Assembly: GCA_025765615.1 (NCBI GenBank)
Contig: JAIVFJ010000049.1
Location: forward strand, 186,001 to 250,000
Length of the DNA stretch: 64,000 nt
From: Zopfochytrium polystomum
Lineage: Eukaryota; Chytridiomycota; Chytridiomycetes; Chytridiales; Chytridiaceae
Direction: 5' to 3'
This document shows positions 1 through 11,294 of the stretch, one piece after another. The notes below the pieces were generated by a model. The model worked only from the letters and a program-made list of their open reading frames with translations. It did not search any database and had not been told where the DNA came from. Position 1 is the stretch's first letter, and each line of letters starts with the position of its first letter. The translations under genes and the position numbers were made by a program.

Positions 1-304
1 CTTTATTCTGCGGTTGTGTTGCACCCTCAGGAGTGCCCTTCTGTTTCCCCTTGCATCAGCTGCGGCCACTCGAGTAATTGTTGCTCTGGCACCGATCCTT
101 CAGAGGATTGTCCCTCTGAATGTTCGTTCTTTGTGTTTGAGACCCCTGTTAGACAGATCAGTAGGGATAATTTGTGCACTAGGCAAGTAGTAGGGTTGAA
201 ACACCCCCTAGACAACAGCCCAATAAAGTTGGTTTTAGCCTATTATTTGCTTTCCCTCACTCTAGGGCCCAGATCCCAGGGTCAAAGGAGTGAGTATAGT
301 CTCA
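1..304 (+). mobile_element. Solo or terminal LTR, family A, cut by the window edge
   Basis: The sequence recurs in inverted orientation at 21790-22186 and 36995-37425. All three share the boundary that reads TAGTCTCA on this strand, with an AATAAA polyadenylation-like signal about 80 bp before it (near 221), as expected of an LTR 3' end. The 5' part lies outside the window. It abuts a decayed copia integrase on the minus strand, so it probably inserted into that element. There is no believable coding sequence; the short ORFs across it are not conserved between copies. Confidence 0.6.
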
Positions 305-720
305 CAATTATCTGCTGAGTGAGGCCTGCTGTGCGAGTGACAGTGTTGACCCAAGTGTAACCTGTGGCGTAGTCGACAATAACTTCAAAGTAGTTAAAAC
401 TGTCAAGGGAACGTGTACTGATCTTGCCAGTTTGGTTGGTACAGAGCATCTGCAGTGGAGCAAAATCAAAACGAGGCTTGGCAATGAGGTGCTGCCAGCA
501 CATCTTTGCCATATCGCAAATGAGGCAAGGCTCATGTGTTGTTGGTGGTGGAGCAGGAGCACTGTTGACATCACCAGACTTGAGAGCGGCAGGTACTTGC
601 TCTCAGTGGATGTGGCCAAAACGTCAGTGCCAGAGGTATGTGCAGTTGCTGGTGATGCAAAGGCAATGGGCTCAACTGAAATTGTCCTCTGCACAGCTGG
701 GTGCTGGACTGGGATGAGAT
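282..720 (-). mobile_element. Ty1/copia integrase remnant
   Basis: On the minus strand a broken reading frame shows the junction between the GAG-pre-integrase and the integrase core: a CTNQTGKI-like segment, then FEVIVDYATGYTWV, which matches the first catalytic Asp region of copia integrases (Y/F...vDdaTGytWv). The frame shifts several times and no long ORF remains. The LTR A copy at 1-304 truncates it. It is a dead transposon fragment. Confidence 0.55.
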
Positions 721-1079
721 AGTAAAGGCCATGATATCGATTGCCAAGCTTGATGCCATGTTGAGATGCGAGCGTAGTCAGTCAAGAAGGAAGACAGAAA
801 CTTGAGTGAATAGCATCCCAGCAGTTGGGTCTTGGAGGGCATGCAACACAGAGAGAGAAGCAGTTCCTTTAGTGATGGGATGTGTGGCACATTGCAGAGC
901 ACCACATCAAAACCAGGAAAAGTGAGAGCGACAGATCCAATTCCTTCAATGCAGCATTCACGGTCATCTGCTAGGTGGGCATGGTGTTCAGTTTCAAATC
1001 GTTGGTACTCAGTGAATTGCTCCTGTTGTGAGAATGTGCTCTCTAACTCCTCACCTAAGGCTATAGGTTGAAACTAGAG

Positions 1080-2090
1080 CATGGACCTAAATACCAATCC
1101 TGACTAATGAAATGGGGGCAAAAGGAGGGTATCTAGGGGCACTAGACAGGAAAGTGTATTTGGGGTCTTAAAAAGCCCAAGAAAAAACCAAATAAATCTC
1201 TAACACAAAAGAGGGGTTTCTCACACCAAAGCATGAAACAGACACAATCACAAAAGAAAGCATAATCCTCTGGTGCAAGACACAGAAGGGTTTCATCTGG
1301 GGCACAAGGCCGAAGCCAAGTTAGACCAGAGACAGGACTGACTGAATCGGTAAGGGGAGTGACAAGCCGCTACAACCCATCAAAAGAACAACAAAAGAAA
1401 TAAACAACAAGTCAAACCCTTAGTTGGAGGGGGTTGGAGAGACAAAGGGCAGACACAAGGAACAGTTAGTGTGCAAAGGGGCCTGTTGAACCAAATCAGA
1501 ACTGTTTTCCACTAAACATAACAAGACACAACTTGTCTCCCTCCAAGGAGAGTGTTCCAACTCAATCCAAGGAAGAGGGTGCAACCAGGTTGGGAGACAG
1601 TGGGACTCTTCTTGCTCCATCCTACCAGGAGACAGACCTCTGCCTCGCCAGGCCAGAGAGAATAACCTGTCTTTGAAGCAAGGAAGGTCAATACCCACTC
1701 CCACACGCAAGAAAGACACCAAAGACAACCACAGGTATTGGCATGAAAGGAAGAGGGTCTGAACCCAGTGAACCAGGCCCACCAAAAGCCAAAGGAACCA
1801 TCACCAGGGAGAGGGAGGAATACCAGAGAGACCATACCACCACATAATACCTGACCAGCCAACTCATTCATATCACCTTGAGAGACCTGGATTTGAAGCA
1901 ATGTATTGACAGGAACTGGCGAGGCACTACCACAGTTTTACCCTCCCACCTTCCATCATCAAGTAGCTCCTACCCCAGACCAGGCTAAACAGCATGCAGA
2001 ATGGTGAGGTGCACTGGGACTTGAACCCAGCACACTGCCATAAATGGCCAAGAGAACCAATTCTCCTGTCACACACCAGGGGACTGCCAC
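1080..2090 (-). repeat. Dispersed repeat R1, copy a
   Basis: About 1 kb of sequence is shared with 20281-21545, 41210-41535 (inverted) and 41590-42110. Read on the minus strand it begins with a tRNA-like segment: a perfect T-arm (5-bp CTGGG/CCCAG stem, 7-nt loop) at 2014-2030 that contains a Pol III B-box match GGTTCAAGTCC. It ends near the shared motif GGATTGGTATTTAGG. It has no coding capacity. It could be a tRNA-derived non-autonomous element or a long terminal-repeat derivative. Confidence 0.55.
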
Positions 2091-2780
2091 CCCCAGCTCA
2101 TGCACACAGTCAGAGAAGGAAAAGGGCAGGCAAGAAGACTTCAGGTACAGGTTCTAAGGGACAACAAGAATGGGGGGTGGGCTGCTTAAATAGGAGAGGG
2201 TTGGAATCAGCAGGGTGAAGGAAGAAGGAGGGGAAAAGAAGGGAAAACATATACAACAGAACCAAACAATAAATAAAACAACAAAGAAGAGAGAGGAGGA
2301 GTGAGTCACCAAACAATGGGGCTGAGCCATCAAACAAGGAAGACAGCTCAGAAAATCATGGAGCATTTCTTGGCATTCAGCTGCCAAGGAGGATGGAGGC
2401 TGGGGAGAGCTGGTTGGTGCAGAGAGGAAGACAGTCACTCACAGCCACAAGAGAAAAGAGAGACACACAAAGACAACAAACAAACAATTAAATAAAAGAT
2501 AAAACAGTAAAAACAGGAAAACAGAATAAACGACTAATTGAAAAAATAAGTAAAAATCATCAATGAAGAGAGAAAAACCCCTATGATCTCATACCCTTTC
2601 ATGAGGCCTTTCATCATGGTAGCTTATGCAGCAGCTCTGTGTTAGCTCTGTGTACACCTGGACTCTGCACTTCCACCCACTGAAGCACATCATCCTAATC
2701 CATTTCCAAAAGTGAGGAGGGCAAGGCTTAGTCATTGTGTAGAACTTAGGATTTCTGCATCATTCAGTCAGTGACCGCTA
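2091..2780. other. Intergenic, no gene recognised
   Basis: AG-rich, low-information sequence lies between repeat R1 and the copia reverse-transcriptase remnant. No conserved ORF, RNA gene or clear repeat boundary was recognised. Confidence 0.4.
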
Positions 2781-3010
2781 GCATGTCTCAAACTTATGCT
2801 GTTGATACATTCATTGGTTCAATCTCCATTTGTAATGGTAATGATAAGGCAATGATAAGCATTATGGTTTCTGTCCAAACCACTGGAGAAAATGTTTCAG
2901 TGTAATTAATCCCTTCTATTTGAGTGAATCCTTGAGCAACACACCTTGCTCGAAATCTTTCAACAAAGCCTTCTGGATTTTCTTTGACATCGAATACCCA
3001 TTTCAGACAT
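2780..3010 (-). mobile_element. Ty1/copia reverse transcriptase remnant
   Basis: The minus strand reads WVFDVKENPEGFVERFRAR, then CVAQGFTQIEGINYTETFSPVV, the highly conserved copia RT start (KARLVAkGf.Q..giDY.eTFaPVv). After this the frame breaks with stops. It lies just downstream of the coiled-coil gene ending at 3424, so the element decayed next to a host 3' end. Confidence 0.65.
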
Positions 3011-3094
3011 TATGTAAAGCTTTATTTTGGATGATTAAAACATAAACATCTTTTTCTGTCCAAGAATTCATTTCCCTAATCATTCCTGCAAGAA

Positions 3095-3345
3095 AAAATC
3101 CTCTGTGAGGTCCTTACAAGATAGATTTAAGGTTTCATCTGATGACTTAATTTTCAAGAACGAAAACTCCTTGGCGATTTTCCCACTCAATAATTGTTTG
3201 TTTAGGAGATTTGTTTGACAAAAACTCTACTTAAAGAATCGAGAGAACTCATCAACACATAATGACCAATACAACCTGTGCGAATACGTTGGTATTTTCA
3301 ATGGACGTATGTCATTGTGAATTCTTTCTTAGATTCTTTGTGCTG
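3095..3345 (-). mobile_element. Ty1/copia integrase remnant, same element as 2780-3010
   Basis: The minus strand reads HNDIRPLKIPTYSHRLYWSL followed by CVDEFSRFFK and a stop, matching the catalytic core H.DicGp...s..g..Y.l..vDefSRf of copia integrases. In 5'-to-3' order integrase precedes RT, the copia (Pseudoviridae) order, so both pieces come from one degenerate element. Several stops and frameshifts are present. Confidence 0.55.
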
Positions 3346-3423
3346 GTTTGAAGTCATCGGTTGTTTCTCATCATAACTTGCGTCTGCGAATCCCTTTAGA
3401 GCATGATCATCAAGATTTGGTAT

Positions 3424-5846
3424 TTATTGTTTAGTTTGGCTGTGAGAATCGGGGCCGGCCCTTTGGCGGAACAAGTAAGAGCGAAATTGCCTATTCTCGT
3501 CACCTGACCGACGTCGAGTTTCCCGTTGCAACGATCGGTCCCTTTCAGCAAGTGCCTTTTGCTCCATCTCTAAAATCTTATCTTGGAGCGCGGCTATACG
3601 ACGTCGCTCCTGAGCTGCGGCAGTCTCCAGCTCAACTACTTGTCGAGAAAGGAGCTTCACCGCGTCCCTGGATGTTATCTTCATAGTTGAAACGGGTGAC
3701 GAAGTGCCAGTATCCCCGTTGGACACCTCGTCTGCGACGGAGGACCTCAGCCCCGACACCCGAAGGAATGGCTTCAACCCCGCGGAAGACGCTGTCTCTT
3801 TGTTTTCGTCGCTCGGTGACGCAAATGGCGCGTTGTTTCTCGAAGAGGCAGATCGCGACGCCCCCCATCCTGTGGATGACACAGACGGCTCGATACTTGA
3901 AGATGGAGGGAACATTTCCTCCGCTTCCTTCGGTCGCTCGACTGAAATAAACGTTTCCCCCTCGATCGGCACGGGCGAAGAAGGGTTGATGGAGCCAGCT
4001 TCGGGGCGGCGACGCGACGGGGATCGGGCCACAAGAGGGCCTAGCACGCGCTGCAATGCGGTTACTCCCACTATCCTTTTCGCGATTGGTCGGGGTGGGG
4101 ATGGAGGTGGTGACGCTGGTGTCACGGAAACGGACGAAGTTTGTGCGTAGCGGACCTGCTTTCGATGGCGTGAAAGACTTTCCGCTCTAACCGGGTCGAC
4201 TGTTGGTACAGGCTGGACGGAAGGCATGTGGTCCACACCTGCCATTGATGACAGCCGCGAAAGCGACAACCGCATCTCCGCCATTTCATTGCCTTGAGCC
4301 GAGAGGGCGGCCTGAATGGCCGCCAAATCCGCTTGAAAATCAGGTGAGGCACCCGACGAGGTCCCGACGGCACCAGAAAGAACTTCGGTATCCTGAAGAA
4401 AGAACTCGCCTCTTGCTGCAAGTGTAGGTGCCTCCGAGACTCTTTCAGATGGTCGACTTTCACGGTTTCTCGCTCTTTTCAGCGAGGAATCGAGAGTGTT
4501 CTTTGACTCCCGAAGCTCCTGAAGCTCTCGGGAATTTCGCTCGATGGTGCTCACTAGCTCGCGATACTTTGCCTCGTTGGATGCAATTTGCTCAAGACAG
4601 CTTCCGTAGCGCGATTTGTACTCTTTCAGCTCCGTCTCACATTCGTCCAGTCGAAGCAGTGCATCGTCGCGATCGCTTCGCATATAAGACAGGGCATCCT
4701 CCAACATTTTACATCTTTCGCAGCTGGGTAACTTGTCCTCAAATCGCTTCGTGCTTGTCACTGAACTATCCCCCAAATTATGGCGTTCCGCCGAAAGAAT
4801 TTCCACTTTCTCGTTAAGACGAGCATTTTCGCTGCGAAGGGCCGCGTAGGACCCTTTCAGTTCAGAAAGCTCAAGATCGAGGTTTGCCAACTTGAAATTC
4901 GCTGTGTCAAGCTCACGCGTGCGTCTGGCGCCATCCGAGTTCGAGGCTTCGATTGTGTCTTGGAGCTCCAGAATCGTATTGTGGAGCTTCTGCTCAGCTA
5001 ACCTTGACTGGTGAGCCCAGAGCTCTCCCGCTTGAACAAGCTGGTTCTCAAGGTCGCGTACCAAAGCTGAGGAGCGCCTCACTTCCGAAGCCATTCGTGA
5101 GAGCTCCTTGTCCGACTTCTCTTTCATTTCACGCATATCATGAACCAGCTGCAACCGAGCCGACTGCTCTCGCTCCAAACGTTCCTGAAGAGCCTTCACA
5201 TCCAGTTCGGCTTGCATCCGAAGAATACTCTCGGTCTGGCTGACTGTTTGAAAACGGACAAGGCTTATTTCCATCTCTTGCGCGCGATCGACCGAGGCTG
5301 CAGACAGTGCTTGCGCATCAGCTAATCGCTGTCGAAGGTCATGTATCTGAGACTGAAGGTGATGCAATGCGCTGCCTTGCACTGCTCTGGGAGGTCGTGA
5401 GTATCCTCACCAGCAAGAGAATCAACTTCATCAGCTTACGGTGTATTAAGACTGGGTGATGCGATGCTTGTGAAGGGTGTTCGGAAAGATGGTTGCGAGT
5501 TCACAGACTCCCCTCGATCGGGCAGGTCCGCTTGGGGATGAAGGGCTGGACGAACCACCACAACCGGAGAGTCCGGCGGCGCGGGCAGATCGGTCTGGCT
5601 CTCTCCAAGGGACAGGGGAGACATTGGCGGAGACATGAAAGAAGTGCCAGAAGGAGCGGCGGAGGCAGCAGCGGCGGCAGCGGCGGCCGATGTTTGGACC
5701 GCTGCTGCAAGGAACTCGCGCTGCTGCGGTTGCTGCTGCGGAAGAGAAGGAGGAGGAGGAGGAGGACGAGGAGGACGAGGAGGCGAGGGAGGGACGAGGA
5801 GATGCTGCTGCTGCTGCTGATGGCGAGAAGGGTGGTGCGGCGCCAT
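3424..5846 (-). CDS. Long coiled-coil protein, function unknown
   Basis: There are two exons, 5846-5440 and 5386-3424, joined over a 53-bp intron (donor GTAAGC, acceptor CCCAG, phase preserved); the product is about 789 aa. The first 135 residues are a Gln/Pro/Ala-rich disordered head. A long heptad-type coiled coil follows, covering roughly residues 140-440 and rich in Leu, Glu, Arg and Lys. After it comes a Ser/Pro/Thr-rich disordered segment and a final short coiled coil of about 50 residues near the C-terminus (LLSRQVVELETAAAQERRR). It resembles scaffold or tether proteins of the cytoskeleton, spindle-pole or Golgi type, but no family signature is visible. Its 5' end faces the gene at 6109 across a GA microsatellite, so the two may share a bidirectional promoter. 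Confidence 0.75.
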
Positions 5847-5965
5847 CTCCCCCTCAGACCTTCCGGGTGGTGGTGGTCAGTTCATCCGACAGGCAGAGGG
5901 CGTGAAGGGTTGACAGAACAAAGAGAGAGGGAGAAGGAGGGAGGGAGAGAGAGAGAAACAGAGTG

Positions 5966-5969
5966 AGAC

Positions 5970-6027
<58 letters not shown>
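5966..6027. repeat. (GA)n microsatellite between divergent genes
   Basis: About 28 GA units run between the start codons at 5846 (minus) and 6109 (plus). The long apparent ORFs across it are repeat translations. Confidence 0.95.
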
Positions 6028-6032
<5 letters not shown>

Positions 6033-6108
6033 TCAAGAGACAGCGCAGACAGCGCATACAGACAAACAAAAGACGCAAACATAAACCAGCTGCTTCCCTC
6101 CTTGCTGC

Positions 6109-7098
6109 ATGCACCCTCGTCCTCCTCCTCCTCCTCCTCCTCCTTCTCCTCCTGCTCCTCCTGCTCGGCACGCCCCCACGGTCCCGTCCCCGTCCCGGTC
6201 CCTGTCCGGCACCACCACCACCGCGCACAATGCTGGTGCTTCGAGGACTGTCCACCCAGCGCCACTCACCTCCTCGTCGTCGTTGGACACCTTCTCCGGA
6301 GCGCAGTACCACCACCCCATTCTAGGCCCACTGAATCACCTAGAGGAGAGTCGCCCGGCGTCCCCTTCGATCGAACCAAACTCATTAATGGGACTCCTTG
6401 CGAAATCAGCCTTCATCCATGACGGCCCACCGTCGGGGGTCATAAGATCTAACGAAAAAAGACCACGAAACGGCTTCGCTTCGCCTTCTCAAGCTTTTGA
6501 CGTGGGGTGCGGTCCGCTAGCTGAGCAACCGAGCCCGTCGGAGGGGAAATCAAATTGGCCCGATCGATCGGCCCGCTCAAACGAGCGTTCTGAATGGACC
6601 GACGATCGGACTGCCGCGCACAACGCGGGGACCCAACCAATCACGCCTCTCCCAGCAACACGCCTCACTCGCTCACTGAGCAATGCCTCTCATACGTCGG
6701 TTGGTACTCCCAATTTTATACCCCAACTGCCGGCAATGCCTCTCGGCCATGACAAGACACCGGATCGTGCTACACAGTTCAGTGTGGACAGCCGACCGAT
6801 CGAGCCCGCACTGTCCAGCCGTCAGGAACAGCAGCGACGCGAGTACGAGGCATACTTTGCTGCCCAACGCGAACGTGGAGGGATCGCGAAAGCGGCACCC
6901 GCGAAGAATGCCATTGCGGTCTCGGAGACGCGGAGCACAAGCTTCGACGCAGGGCCGAGCAGCTCAACCCTTGCTCCCAGAAATTTCAACTTACTGCTCA
7001 GCTCCACCAGCCCTCTGCAACGAAGCAGCAGCTTGACAGAAAGGGGAGAACGGGGAAAGTGGCGCTCGTTTGGTCGCTCCAAGAGCAAGTTTATGTAA
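6109..7098 (+). CDS. Low-complexity hypothetical protein
   Basis: This is a single-exon ORF of 329 aa. It opens with a Pro-rich tract (eight consecutive prolines), continues Ser/Thr/Pro-rich, has a short charged helix around residues 240-260 (SSRQEQQRREYEAYFAAQRE) and ends in a basic tail (GKWRSFGRSKSKFM). No known domain is recognisable. Codon usage and the uninterrupted frame over 990 bp support a real gene, though the ATG could lie further downstream. Its stop is only 68 bp before the SURF1 start on the same strand. Confidence 0.6.
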   Translation: MHPRPPPPPPPPSPPAPPARHAPTVPSPSRSLSGTTTTAHNAGASRTVHPAPLTSSSSLDTFSGAQYHHPILGPLNHLEESRPASPSIEPNSLMGLLAKSAFIHDGPPSGVIRSNEKRPRNGFASPSQAFDVGCGPLAEQPSPSEGKSNWPDRSARSNERSEWTDDRTAAHNAGTQPITPLPATRLTRSLSNASHTSVGTPNFIPQLPAMPLGHDKTPDRATQFSVDSRPIEPALSSRQEQQRREYEAYFAAQRERGGIAKAAPAKNAIAVSETRSTSFDAGPSSSTLAPRNFNLLLSSTSPLQRSSSLTERGERGKWRSFGRSKSKFM

Positions 7099-7166
7099 AA
7101 TACATGTGCAGCATTCTCCTTTTTTTTTTCCTCCTCTCTTTGCCGGATTGGATCTCAGCGACAAAG

Positions 7167-8304
7167 ATGATCACCACTTTTGTCCCGATCCGCGTGCGCT
7201 TAAACACCCTGAGCATCACTGGAGGAAACGGAAGGCGCGGACTGGCGTCGGCAGCTTCAGGCACGCTGCTTTCGACCAAATCATTCACCGGACCGAAGCA
7301 CGTGGGTGGCCCACCGCGTTGGCTATGGATGGTCCCTGTCGTTACGCTCGGTCTCGGCTCCTGGCAACTCTACCGACTTCAATGGAAGCTTCAGCTCATT
7401 GACTCTGCGAAAGCCCGAATGACCGGCGAGCCAATCCCACTGGAAGAAGCCACAAAGTGAGCGTGTTTCATCCGCTTCGCTGGACCACGCGTTATACATT
7501 CACATTACAGAATCGCAGACCATGCGATCCACGAATTCCAAGCAGTGAAGGCTCACGGCCGGTTCCGGCACGACATGGAGATTCATTTGGGGCTTCGGTC
7601 GCGCGGCCCTGCCGGCGATCAACGCGGGGGTGGTCTCCTATCGTCACAACAATCTGCAGGTTACTTTATATTTACACCGCTCGAGACACCAAGTGGAAGG
7701 ATTCTTGTGAACCGTGGATGGGTGCCACGAGAACAAAAAGACCCTCGTACACGAAGTGGAGCCCAGGTGACATAACAATTATCCGTTCTCCTCATTGAAG
7801 GGCAAACTTTTCCAGGTGCAGAATGACGTTGATGTAGTGGGCGCATGGCGGACTGGTGAAAATGTGAGTACGTTTGTGCCGGTCTGGAGGTAAACTTATT
7901 GCGAACCGAAGCCTCGTTCTTTCCCTACAAATGATCCGGAAAGGAATCAGTGGTACTCCATAGACCTGGAAATGATGGCAGCGTCGACCGGCTCTTTGCC
8001 GGTGTTGTTAGATCTTCTTGCTGGTAAGAAGTCTTTCATTGATCATCCTTAACGTCGCGAAGGACCAGAGGCGAATAATTCCATAACGGAGTTGCCTGGT
8101 GCTCCACTTGCTAGGGTGTCAAAGGTGAACTTGACGAACAACCATATGTCATATTCCATCACTTGGTCAGCAAAAACTTTAATCGCTCATGGCTTGTACT
8201 AAGTTGATACTTTAATATGTAGGTTTGGGTTGAGTTTATTGAGTGGGATCTGGCTTGCACAGCGAAGAAGAGCTCCACCGCTGTCGCGTTTGCGTCGCAT
8301 ATAG
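7167..8304 (+). CDS. SURF1: SURF1/Shy1 cytochrome c oxidase assembly factor
   Basis: Six exons give 296 aa: 7167-7456, 7511-7766, 7816-7863, 7912-8023, 8063-8165 and 8223-8304. The family is an inner mitochondrial membrane protein needed for haem a insertion into Cox1. Visible signatures are the N-terminal membrane helix with LGLGSWQLYRLQWK after a basic presequence, the central GYFIFTPLETPSGRILVNRGWVP block, FPTNDPERNQWYSIDLEMMA, and a second helix near the C-terminus (NNHMSYSITWFGLSLLSG). All junctions keep phase. The last intron uses the weak donor GTCAGC. The gene converges on EXO70, with stop codons 12 bp apart. Confidence 0.93.
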
Positions 8305-8316
8305 CAGTGAATGATT

Positions 8317-11026
8317 TCACATAGATCCAATAAAAAATTGATCCAAAGCAGACTCGAGGGAAACTCGATCATACTTTACGTATTTTGATGGGTTCTTCGC
8401 AAATTCAATCTGACTATATTTTTCTTGAAATCTACAACGAACAGTCCATAGAGTAAGAAAGCAGCCGAGTGAAGGGAACAACATGCCTTGCATATAGAGG
8501 TATCAAAACGGCTTTTAAGTCGGACAGAAGTTGGTTACGCAGGTCAGAGTCTGGGACAGTGCAGGCGGTTTGCCAATTATAGTTCATGTCAAACTCGGCG
8601 TTGAAGCTCTAGGGTATAATTAGGGTCGTAAGCGCCAGTTTGCTCGCAAACCTTGAACTTCTCTTTAATAGCTTCCCTTTGAGGCTTTGTCAGTGCTTTG
8701 ACAGCGCCTCCAGCTTGCACGTGGGTTGTGTCCATCAAGTAGTCAAAGCACGTCTTCCAACTAGCGCGAAACGGGCAATGTCAGTTACTGTGGGAGAAAG
8801 TTATTGGCCTTGCCTGTCGCGGTACAAATCCCTTTGTTTCTGCCAACCCTTGTCGTACATTTCTTCGGCAGCTTGCCCAGCCAAAGCGCCTAAACCCAAA
8901 TGCCGGATTTGCCTTGTGACTGAAATAGTGAAATTTTAATACTCCACGCATTCGATGTCCAGAGACTATCTACCAAAATAGTAATTATTCATCAGAAAGA
9001 TTGTCGATAGGACCGGACGTTTGTAAGCCCTTGATTTTACTTCCAGGTTGGTGAACAAGCTCTCAAGAAGCTCAAAGACTAGGCTGGAAAAAGTCTTCGC
9101 CGCAAGCCCAGAGCCCCACCCTTCCTGCAGCATTGGCTCCAAAGTTGCTTGGTACTCCAAAAGTCGTTTCAGCGTATTGAGCGTCTACGGGAACTTTAGA
9201 ACGCTGGAACGTTGCCCCGTTGGAGGACTGACCACACTACTCAATTCATGAACGGTTCCATCTGCTGGAAGTACTGCTTTGCTTTCAAGCTAATCACCAC
9301 CGACGGGCACAATGAGTTCAAATTAAGTGGGTCAAGCCTAAGAGAACACTTGCCTTGACTTCGTCGCAAAAGTCTTTCAGGAAAAACATAATTGTTGATT
9401 TGCAAGACGAGATGAACTCTACAAGCTCAGCACCTTTCGGTCCAGCGTACTACAACAACGAACGGTTTTTTTCAAGAATTCAACGTCAAGAAACTTACAG
9501 CCACCGTACTCTCATATTCGTTTGCTAATGTCGTTAAGTTTGCTGCCACGTCAATTAAAAGGTAGATATCCCCAGCCTCCTTCCTCTGTAAAGTCCGCTT
9601 GACACGAGCAATAAGCGTCTCTGCAGCCTCCATCACGATGTCGGTTGCAGCGGCAATTGTTTGCAAGAAGCACGGCTGTGCTTGCGGCTTGATAATGAGT
9701 TTCGTTACTAAATCTTTTTCCGTCTGAGCACCGCGTTCAGCAGGAAGAAGTTTCAAAATCCGCGCATCACTTACTTTGGCTAACCGAAGAAACGCCGAGG
9801 TGAGTGCTATTATGGATGCTGACCCACGTTGGTAAAGTCCGCTCCCGCCTATTCCAGCTGCCCGCTTGCCCCCATCTGTCAAGGTTCCAGGGGCGGCGGC
9901 AACCCCACTGCCACCTCCGCTCCCGCTGCCGCAGGTAGCGGCCAGCGGGGTCAAGGATTTTACGAGGTAAGTCGATCTTATTTGCGCATATGTTTTGACG
10001 TGTTCGAGGAGTTCATAGTGTTGCGAATGGTCGTGCACAATGTTATCTATGCTGACGAGCTGCTGATTTAATTGCGTCAAACTTTGAAGTGCTTCCTCCG
10101 GAATTTCGGGAACATTGGCTGGATTTACAAAGAAGAGCCTGAGAACACTCACACTCAAAACAAATTTTGTCGTGACAATACCTCCTTGACTGACAACGTC
10201 AGTAGGGCTGCTATTCTGCGTGAGGGTTTTACGGAAAAGGAGATCGAAGTGGATTTGTGCCTTGACCAGCAAAGCTTTCTGCACGGAAGACTGAGTTTGA
10301 TAGTTCCACCGTAACCATTTGCGTGAGAAGCAAACGGAAACTCACCAAACCAGTTTGGGCCGTCTCTGCGGATTTGTACTTTAATGCTTTTAAGAATACC
10401 AGGGCTTCTTTCATTTTCGCTACAACAACAACGTACTCCTGCATGTCCACGGGACTTCAAATGAATTGCGGTAAGTATTGGGTAGACTCAATGAGCAGGG
10501 GCGAAGACAATTAAGAAGAGGAAGATCTCACCCTTTCGAAATGTACTTATCTTGGCGCTGCGGCATATCAAAACAGTCAACGATAGTTTCTACTTGCGCT
10601 AGGGCCTTATCGATATCTTTATGATTGTATCAGCAACCCAGACTATGAAAATAATAGTTGTACTTTCGTGTAACTCGGTCAACTTCTGGGTGGACTTGTG
10701 GATGGGAAGTATTTTCGCCTCCAATTTGGCCAGACGCTCGTCGAAGTGCGACAGCATTAACCCCTTTTGCACCCCAGTGATTCCGTAAGAAAATTGGATG
10801 TTCTGGAGTTGAACGGGCTGTTCTGAGACTAACCAACCATTTTTTCAGTGAGATGCTGCGACTGCTCCATGCTCTCCTGCTGAACAGTCAGCTCTTCCAC
10901 GTCATTTTCCAGCTGTCGCTGCAGTTGAGCGCGTCTGGAGGATGCCCCGATGTGCGGCGGCGTGGGCTGCGCGATGGCTGGCTCCTTGGAAAGGAGGACC
11001 GGCTGCGGTTGTTGTGATGCCGGCAT
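8317..11026 (-). CDS. EXO70: Exocyst complex subunit Exo70
   Basis: Twelve exons give about 692 aa: 11026-10838, 10763-10664, 10616-10532, 10454-10346, 10278-9499, 9449-9354, 9289-9233, 9184-8974, 8919-8814, 8760-8652, 8608-8487 and 8431-8317. Exo70 tethers secretory vesicles to the plasma membrane by binding PI(4,5)P2 and Rho GTPases. Signatures in order: an N-terminal coiled coil with MLSHFDERLAKLEAKILPIH; YAQIRSTYLVKSL; YQRGSASIIALTSAFLRL; LPADGTVHEL; STIFLMNNYYF; REAIKEKFKSFNAEFD; and the basic C-terminus with NPSKYVKYDRVSLESALDQFF. Three junctions are best explained by GC-AG introns. A 63-bp stretch inside exon 5 (10195-10133) looks like a further in-frame intron. The start codon faces the methyltransferase gene at 11295. 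Confidence 0.92.
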
Positions 11027-11294
11027 ATGTTGGCCGAGTCCCTTTCTCCTTCAGACAATTCTTTCCGAAAAGCAGTCTCGCGTGCATGGGGTCGCCCCAT
11101 GTGCCGCGGCATCATGAAGCAGGGATGGGAAGCGAGCGTTCGAGTGGGGGTAAGGGCCGCATGGCGCTGTGCGAGCGACGCCGCGATAGGGCGAGGAGAG
11201 GGTTTCGAGGTCGAATGTGTGGTTTCAGTGCCGTGCTGACCAGGTCGATCACCATTTCTTTCTTTCTGTTCGCCGAGGCCGACCAAGACTCGCC

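Noticed and set aside
2014..2030. Possible tRNA gene
   Set aside because: Only a T-arm and B-box are present; no complete cloverleaf, anticodon arm or paired acceptor stem. Kept as part of repeat R1.
5854..6325. Several 95-153 codon ORFs around the GA tract
   Set aside because: They translate to Arg-Glu or Ser-Leu repeats from the microsatellite.
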